Origin: Pseudomonadota bacterium
GTDB taxonomy: Bacteria > Pseudomonadota > Alphaproteobacteria > Rhizobiales > Rhizobiaceae
Assembly: GCA_023435335.1 (NCBI GenBank)
Contig: JAEYRU010000307.1
Coordinates: 1 to 9,860, forward strand
Reading direction: 5' to 3'
Length of the DNA: 9,860 bases
In this document: positions 6,535 to 9,860 of the stretch, piece by piece
Layout of the letters: every line of letters begins with the position of its first letter
How positions within the stretch are numbered: the first letter of the stretch is position 1
Notes under the pieces: model-generated
Database searches by the model: none
Told to the model about the DNA's origin: nothing
What the model saw: only the letters and a program-made list of their open reading frames with translations
Program-made: the position numbers and the translations under genes

Positions 6535-7218
6535 TCAGACGCCGAGATAACGGTCCTGCAACTCGGTCGAGAGCTCGCCCGGCGCACCCGTCCACGCGGT
6601 GCGCCCGTTCTCCAGCACGGTGCAGCGGTCGGCTAGCGGCAGCAACTCCGGCAGGGTCTTGTCCACGATCAGGATCGATTCGCCTTCGCCTTTAAGGCGC
6701 CGGATCGCCGCCCAGATATCCTGCCGGATGACCGGCGCCAGCCCCTCGGTCGCCTCGTCGAGGATCAGCAGCCGCGGATTGGTCATCAGCGCGCGGCCGA
6801 TGGCCAGCATCTGCTGTTCGCCTCCGGAGAGCGAATGCGCCATCTGTCCGCGCCGTTCGGCCAGTCGCGGAAAGAGGGCGGTTGCCGTGGCGAAGGTCCA
6901 TTTGCCCGGCCGGGCCGCCGCGATCAGGTTCTCTTCCACGGTGAGGTTGGGGAAGCAACGGCGCCCCTCCGGCACCAGTCCGATGCCGAGACGCGCGACC
7001 CTGTGTGCGGCGAGTCCTCTCAGCGCGGTTCCGGCGAAGCGCACCGCGCCGGCGAAAGGCGGCGTCAGGTTGCAGACGGCGCGGATGGTCGTTGTCTTGC
7101 CCATGCCGTTGCGCCCCATCAGCGCCACCACCTCGCCCTCGTCGACGGAGAGATCGACGCCGAACAGGGCCTGGCTCGGGCCGTACGATGCCTCCAGACA
7201 TTCGACCTCGAGCAGCAT
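6535..7218 (-). CDS. livF: branched-chain amino acid-type ABC transporter ATPase, LivF-like
   Basis: One of two ATPases powering a HAAT/Liv-family importer, at the cytoplasmic face of the LivH/LivM-like permeases. It is 227 aa, close to the usual 230-240. Walker A GRNGMGKT at 35-42, signature LSGGEQQ at 130-136, and Walker B LLILDE at 150-155 with catalytic E155. The switch region reads ILIVDKTLP (182-190), with Lys187 where many LivG proteins have His and many LivF proteins Gln; variants of the VDK type are, as I recall, seen in a subset of LivF-like proteins. The C-terminus ends QDRYLGV, typical of LivF. The ATG shares one base with the livG-like stop (TGATG), indicating translational coupling. 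The symbol denotes the family only; the substrate may be a branched-chain amino acid, another amino acid, or an amide. Confidence 0.92.
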   Translation of the reverse strand: MLLEVECLEASYGPSQALFGVDLSVDEGEVVALMGRNGMGKTTTIRAVCNLTPPFAGAVRFAGTALRGLAAHRVARLGIGLVPEGRRCFPNLTVEENLIAAARPGKWTFATATALFPRLAERRGQMAHSLSGGEQQMLAIGRALMTNPRLLILDEATEGLAPVIRQDIWAAIRRLKGEGESILIVDKTLPELLPLADRCTVLENGRTAWTGAPGELSTELQDRYLGV

Positions 7219-7967
7219 CAGGCGTGGTCTCCCAGATAGGCCTTTCGCACGGCGGGATCGGCGCGGATCTCAGCGACACTGCCCGACGCGATCAGCCGTC
7301 CGTAGACGAGAACCGAAATGCGGTCGGCGAGCGCGAACACGGCATTCATGTCGTGCTCGACCAGCAGGATGGGAGCCTCGGTGCGCAAGCCGTCGAGAAA
7401 GCCCGTCAGGTTCTTCGATCCCTCGGGACCCATTCCCGCCATCGGCTCGTCCAGCAGGAACGCCTTCGAGCCGAGCGCCAGCGCGATCGCGATCTCGAGT
7501 TGCCGGCGCTCGCCATGCGACAGCTCCGCCGCAGCGATATTGGCCCGGCCGGCAAGTCCGACGCGGTGGAGCGCGGCCATGGCCGGCTCGATCAGGCCGG
7601 GGTCGCGCATGACCGGTCGGAACAGGCGAAAGCTGGACCCGGATACGGCCTGCACGGCCAGCATGACGTTTCGCAGCGCCGAGAACTCGGGTGCCAGCGA
7701 GGAGACCTGGAAGGTGCGCCCGAGGCCGCGTCGGGCCCGCTCGGCGACGCCCAGCGGCGTGATGTCCTCGCCGGCGAACACGATGGAACCGGCGTCCGGG
7801 CTGAGCGTGCCGGCGATCTGGTTGATGAGCGTCGACTTTCCGGCGCCGTTGGGGCCGATCAGGGCGTGGATTTCACCGGGCCGCAGGTCGAGATCGACAT
7901 GATCGGTTGCCTTCAGGGCGCCGAAGTTCTTGCTCAGGCCGGATATCGCCAGGATGGGCTCAGCCAT
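7218..7967 (-). CDS. livG: branched-chain amino acid-type ABC transporter ATPase, LivG-like
   Basis: Second ATPase of the same importer, 249 aa, near the usual 250. Walker A GPNGAGKS at 38-45, GLGRTFQ (81-87, Q-loop region), signature LSHGERR at 149-155, Walker B FLLDEPMAG at 170-178 with catalytic E174, and switch His205 in LLVEHDM. The RTFQ motif and the LivG-style AYLGD C-terminus separate it from the LivF-like partner. It starts with the ATG at 7967, overlapping the end of the livM-like gene by 8 nt, and shares one base with the livF-like start. The tight packing implies one mRNA. All catalytic motifs are intact, so an active ATPase is expected. Transport substrate not readable from the sequence. 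Confidence 0.93.
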   Translation of the reverse strand: MAEPILAISGLSKNFGALKATDHVDLDLRPGEIHALIGPNGAGKSTLINQIAGTLSPDAGSIVFAGEDITPLGVAERARRGLGRTFQVSSLAPEFSALRNVMLAVQAVSGSSFRLFRPVMRDPGLIEPAMAALHRVGLAGRANIAAAELSHGERRQLEIAIALALGSKAFLLDEPMAGMGPEGSKNLTGFLDGLRTEAPILLVEHDMNAVFALADRISVLVYGRLIASGSVAEIRADPAVRKAYLGDHA

Positions 7968-8937
7968 GGCGCGCCTTTCCGGCGATCAGCCCGATGATGC
8001 CGCCACGGGCGAAAAGTACCACGCCGAGCAGAACGACGCCGAGGAAGAGTTGCCAGCGTTCGGTGATGCCGCCCAGCCAGAACTCCAGCACGACGTACAA
8101 CGCTGCCCCGACAACCGGGCCGAACAGCCGTCCCACGCCACCGAGTATGATGAGTACGATCAGTTCGCCGGACATGTGCCAGGAGAGCATCGATGGGCTG
8201 ACGAAGCGGTTGAGGTCAGCAAACAGGGCGCCGGCGATCCCGGTTATCATGCCCGATATGACGAAGGCGGCGAGGCGGATCCGATAGGGCGCGATTCCAA
8301 CCGACGCCACGCGCACATCGTTCTGGCGGCTGGCCTGCAGCGCAGCGCCGAAGCGGGATCCCTTGACGAAGACGAAGAAGGCGAGCGCCGCTGCCAGAAG
8401 CGCGTAGCAGATCAGGAAGAAGGGCAGCGGCCGCAGCGTGTTCACGGCGGGAAAACTGTTGCGCAGGGCGATGGACAGGCCGTCCTCGCCGCCATAAGCC
8501 GGCCAGGAGATGGCGAAGTAGTAGATCATCTGCGCGAAGGCGAGCGTAATCATGATGAAGTAGACGCCGGTCGTGCGCAGGCTGATGGCGCCGATGGCGA
8601 GCGCCGCCAGACCGCTCGCAGCCATGGCGACCAGCCAGATGACGATCATCTGCTTGGTGCCGGGCAGGCCGAAGAGGAGCGGCTCGCCGGACATGGCATG
8701 GGCAGCAAGGATGCCGGCCGCGTAGCCGCCAATGCCGAAGAAGGCCGCATGGCCGAAGGACACGAGGCCGCCGAGCCCGAGGGCTATGTTGAGCCCCACC
8801 GCGGCCAATCCCAGAATCGCGACGCGCGTTGCCAGCGTCACGTAGAATTGCTGGCCCGAATAGCTGGCGGCGAGGGGAACCGCCAGCAGCGCCAGCGCCA
8901 GCACGATGTTGAGGATCGTCTCGCGGCCCACTTTCAT
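7960..8937 (-). CDS. livM: branched-chain amino acid-type ABC transporter permease, LivM-like
   Basis: Inner-membrane permease that forms the channel with the LivH-like protein. It is 325 aa with about nine hydrophobic segments. Family marks: GLNIALGLGGLVSFGHAAFF (48-67), a run with GVYFIMITLAFAQMIYYFA (124-142), GGEDGLS (149-155), and IILGGVGRLFGPVVGAAL (263-280), the conserved segment of LivM proteins thought to contact the ATPases. The ATG at 8937 shares one base with the livH-like stop (TGATG); its own stop lies 8 nt inside the livG-like gene. The short basic tail (GKARHG) is at the overlap. Family is clear; the GGxDGL motif occurs across amino acid and urea/amide-type members, so substrate stays open. 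Confidence 0.92.
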   Translation of the reverse strand: MKVGRETILNIVLALALLAVPLAASYSGQQFYVTLATRVAILGLAAVGLNIALGLGGLVSFGHAAFFGIGGYAAGILAAHAMSGEPLLFGLPGTKQMIVIWLVAMAASGLAALAIGAISLRTTGVYFIMITLAFAQMIYYFAISWPAYGGEDGLSIALRNSFPAVNTLRPLPFFLICYALLAAALAFFVFVKGSRFGAALQASRQNDVRVASVGIAPYRIRLAAFVISGMITGIAGALFADLNRFVSPSMLSWHMSGELIVLIILGGVGRLFGPVVGAALYVVLEFWLGGITERWQLFLGVVLLGVVLFARGGIIGLIAGKARHG

Positions 8938-9857
8938 CAGCCTTGTCCGGCGAAGAGCCCGCGCGGGCGCACGGCCAGCACGATTGCCATCACGACGTAT
9001 ATGAGCATCGAGGCAAGCGCGCCGCCGACCAGACCTGCCTGCGAGGCATTGAGGAACAGGCCGAAGACCTGCGGAAGGAGGAAACGCCCGAGCGTGTCGG
9101 TCACGCCGACCAGAACGGCGCCCACCAGCGCTCCTTTGATTGACCCGATGCCGCCGATCACGATGACCACGAAGGCGAGGATCAGCACTGGCTCGCCCAT
9201 GCCCACCTGCACCGACTGGATGGCACCGACCATCGCGCCCGCCAGCCCTGCGAGCGCCGCGCCCAGCGCGAAGACCAGCGTGTAGAGCGTTGCCACATCG
9301 ACGCCGAGCGCGCCGATCATCTCGCGGTCGCTCTCGCCGGCGCGGATTCGCATGCCGAGGCGCGTCCTGGAGATCAAAAGGTAAAGTCCCATGGCTACCA
9401 GAACGCCGACAGCGATGATCGCCAGGCGGTAAAGCGGGTATTGTGATCCGCCGGGCAGCGACACCGCGCCAGAGAGCAGCGGCGGGATGTTGAGATAGAG
9501 CGGGAAGGAGCCGAACAACCAGCGCGTTCCTTCCGAGAAGATCAGGATCAGTGCGAATGTCGCCAGCACCTGGTCGAGGTGGTCGCGACCGTACAGTCGG
9601 CGGATGACCAGGAGTTCCACGACGGCGCCGGCGGCCGCGGCCGCGACGAGGCTGGCGGCGAGGCCGAGCCAGAAGGAGCCGGTCCAGGCCGCAACGGCGG
9701 CGCAGGCGAACGCGCCGACCATATAGAGGGAGCCGTGCGCGAGGTTGATCAGGCCCATCACGCCGAAGATCAGCGTCAGCCCCGCCGCCATGAGGAACAG
9801 CATGACGCCGAGCTGAAGCCCGTTCAGGAGCTGTTCGATGAAAAGGGCGGTCTGCAA
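8937..9857 (-). CDS. livH: branched-chain amino acid-type ABC transporter permease, LivH-like (start at window edge uncertain)
   Basis: Permease partner of the LivM-like protein in the inner membrane. It is about 306 aa, normal for LivH (290-310). Family marks: FIEQLLNGLQLGVMLFLMAA (6-25), GLTLIFGVMGLINLAHGSLY (26-45), LDQVLATFALILIFSEG (94-110) and FVVIVIGGIGSIKGALVGAV (229-248). About eight membrane segments are visible. The only start codon in this frame near the usual N-terminus is a TTG at 9857; the frame stays open to the window edge three bases away, so the real start may lie outside and the ribosome binding site cannot be seen. It is first of the visible Liv genes. A periplasmic binding protein gene and the operon promoter would be expected beyond 9860. 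Confidence 0.88.
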   Translation of the reverse strand: MQTALFIEQLLNGLQLGVMLFLMAAGLTLIFGVMGLINLAHGSLYMVGAFACAAVAAWTGSFWLGLAASLVAAAAAGAVVELLVIRRLYGRDHLDQVLATFALILIFSEGTRWLFGSFPLYLNIPPLLSGAVSLPGGSQYPLYRLAIIAVGVLVAMGLYLLISRTRLGMRIRAGESDREMIGALGVDVATLYTLVFALGAALAGLAGAMVGAIQSVQVGMGEPVLILAFVVIVIGGIGSIKGALVGAVLVGVTDTLGRFLLPQVFGLFLNASQAGLVGGALASMLIYVVMAIVLAVRPRGLFAGQG

Positions 9858-9860
9858 GGT

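Noticed and set aside
6512..6595. Earlier start for the RidA-like gene (28 extra codons)
   Set aside because: It would overlap the livF-like 3' end and add non-family sequence; the ATG at 6511 has GGAGG and matches family length.
7930..9285. Long plus-strand frame (451 codons) opposite the livM- and livH-like genes
   Set aside because: Low-complexity charged translation, antisense to clear permeases; typical GC-driven shadow.

Overview
The window looks like chromosomal DNA from a GC-rich alphaproteobacterium, probably of the Rhizobiales/Rhizobiaceae-Phyllobacteriaceae sphere. This is inferred from high GC, tightly packed operons, and gene order and protein sequences matching the alpha-glucoside (agl) locus known from Sinorhizobium meliloti. 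It holds two unrelated nutrient importers whose transcription units meet tail to tail near position 6050-6110. About 95% of the window is coding. I see no RNA genes, insertion sequences, phage genes or CRISPR arrays.

Left part (1-6044): the agl locus. On the minus strand, reading leftward from about 4684, come aglE (periplasmic alpha-glucoside-binding protein), aglF and aglG (two MalF/MalG-type permeases) and aglA (GH13 alpha-glucosidase, cut by the window edge after 275 codons). The transporter ATPase (aglK in known loci) is not visible and would be expected further left. The LacI-family regulator aglR is divergent on the plus strand from a GTG at 5007. The 322-bp divergent intergenic region (4685-5006) carries two near-identical palindromic operators with the core CAAAGCGCTTTG, one near the probable aglE promoter and one touching the aglR ribosome binding site. 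This points to repression of both directions, with release by an alpha-glucoside. A strong 11-bp hairpin sits in the 90-nt aglE-aglF gap, as expected where a binding protein is made in excess over its membrane partners.

Right part (6110-9857): a branched-chain/hydrophobic amino acid (HAAT/Liv) type ABC transporter on the minus strand. The order is livH-like, livM-like, livG-like and livF-like, with 1-8 nt overlaps, followed after 23 nt by a RidA/YjgF-family gene. No substrate-binding protein gene lies in the window; it would be expected beyond 9860. The Liv substrate cannot be read from these genes. The RidA-like protein has Met where classical RidA imine deaminases have their essential Arg, so it probably belongs to an Arg-lacking Rid subgroup.

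Between the convergent aglR and ridA-like genes lie 65 nt, flanked by a perfect 24-bp palindrome at the very end of aglR. Nothing here looks like a wholly new system. The points most worth checking are the operator pair, the intercistronic hairpin, the Arg-less RidA linked to a Liv operon, and the aglR-terminal palindrome.
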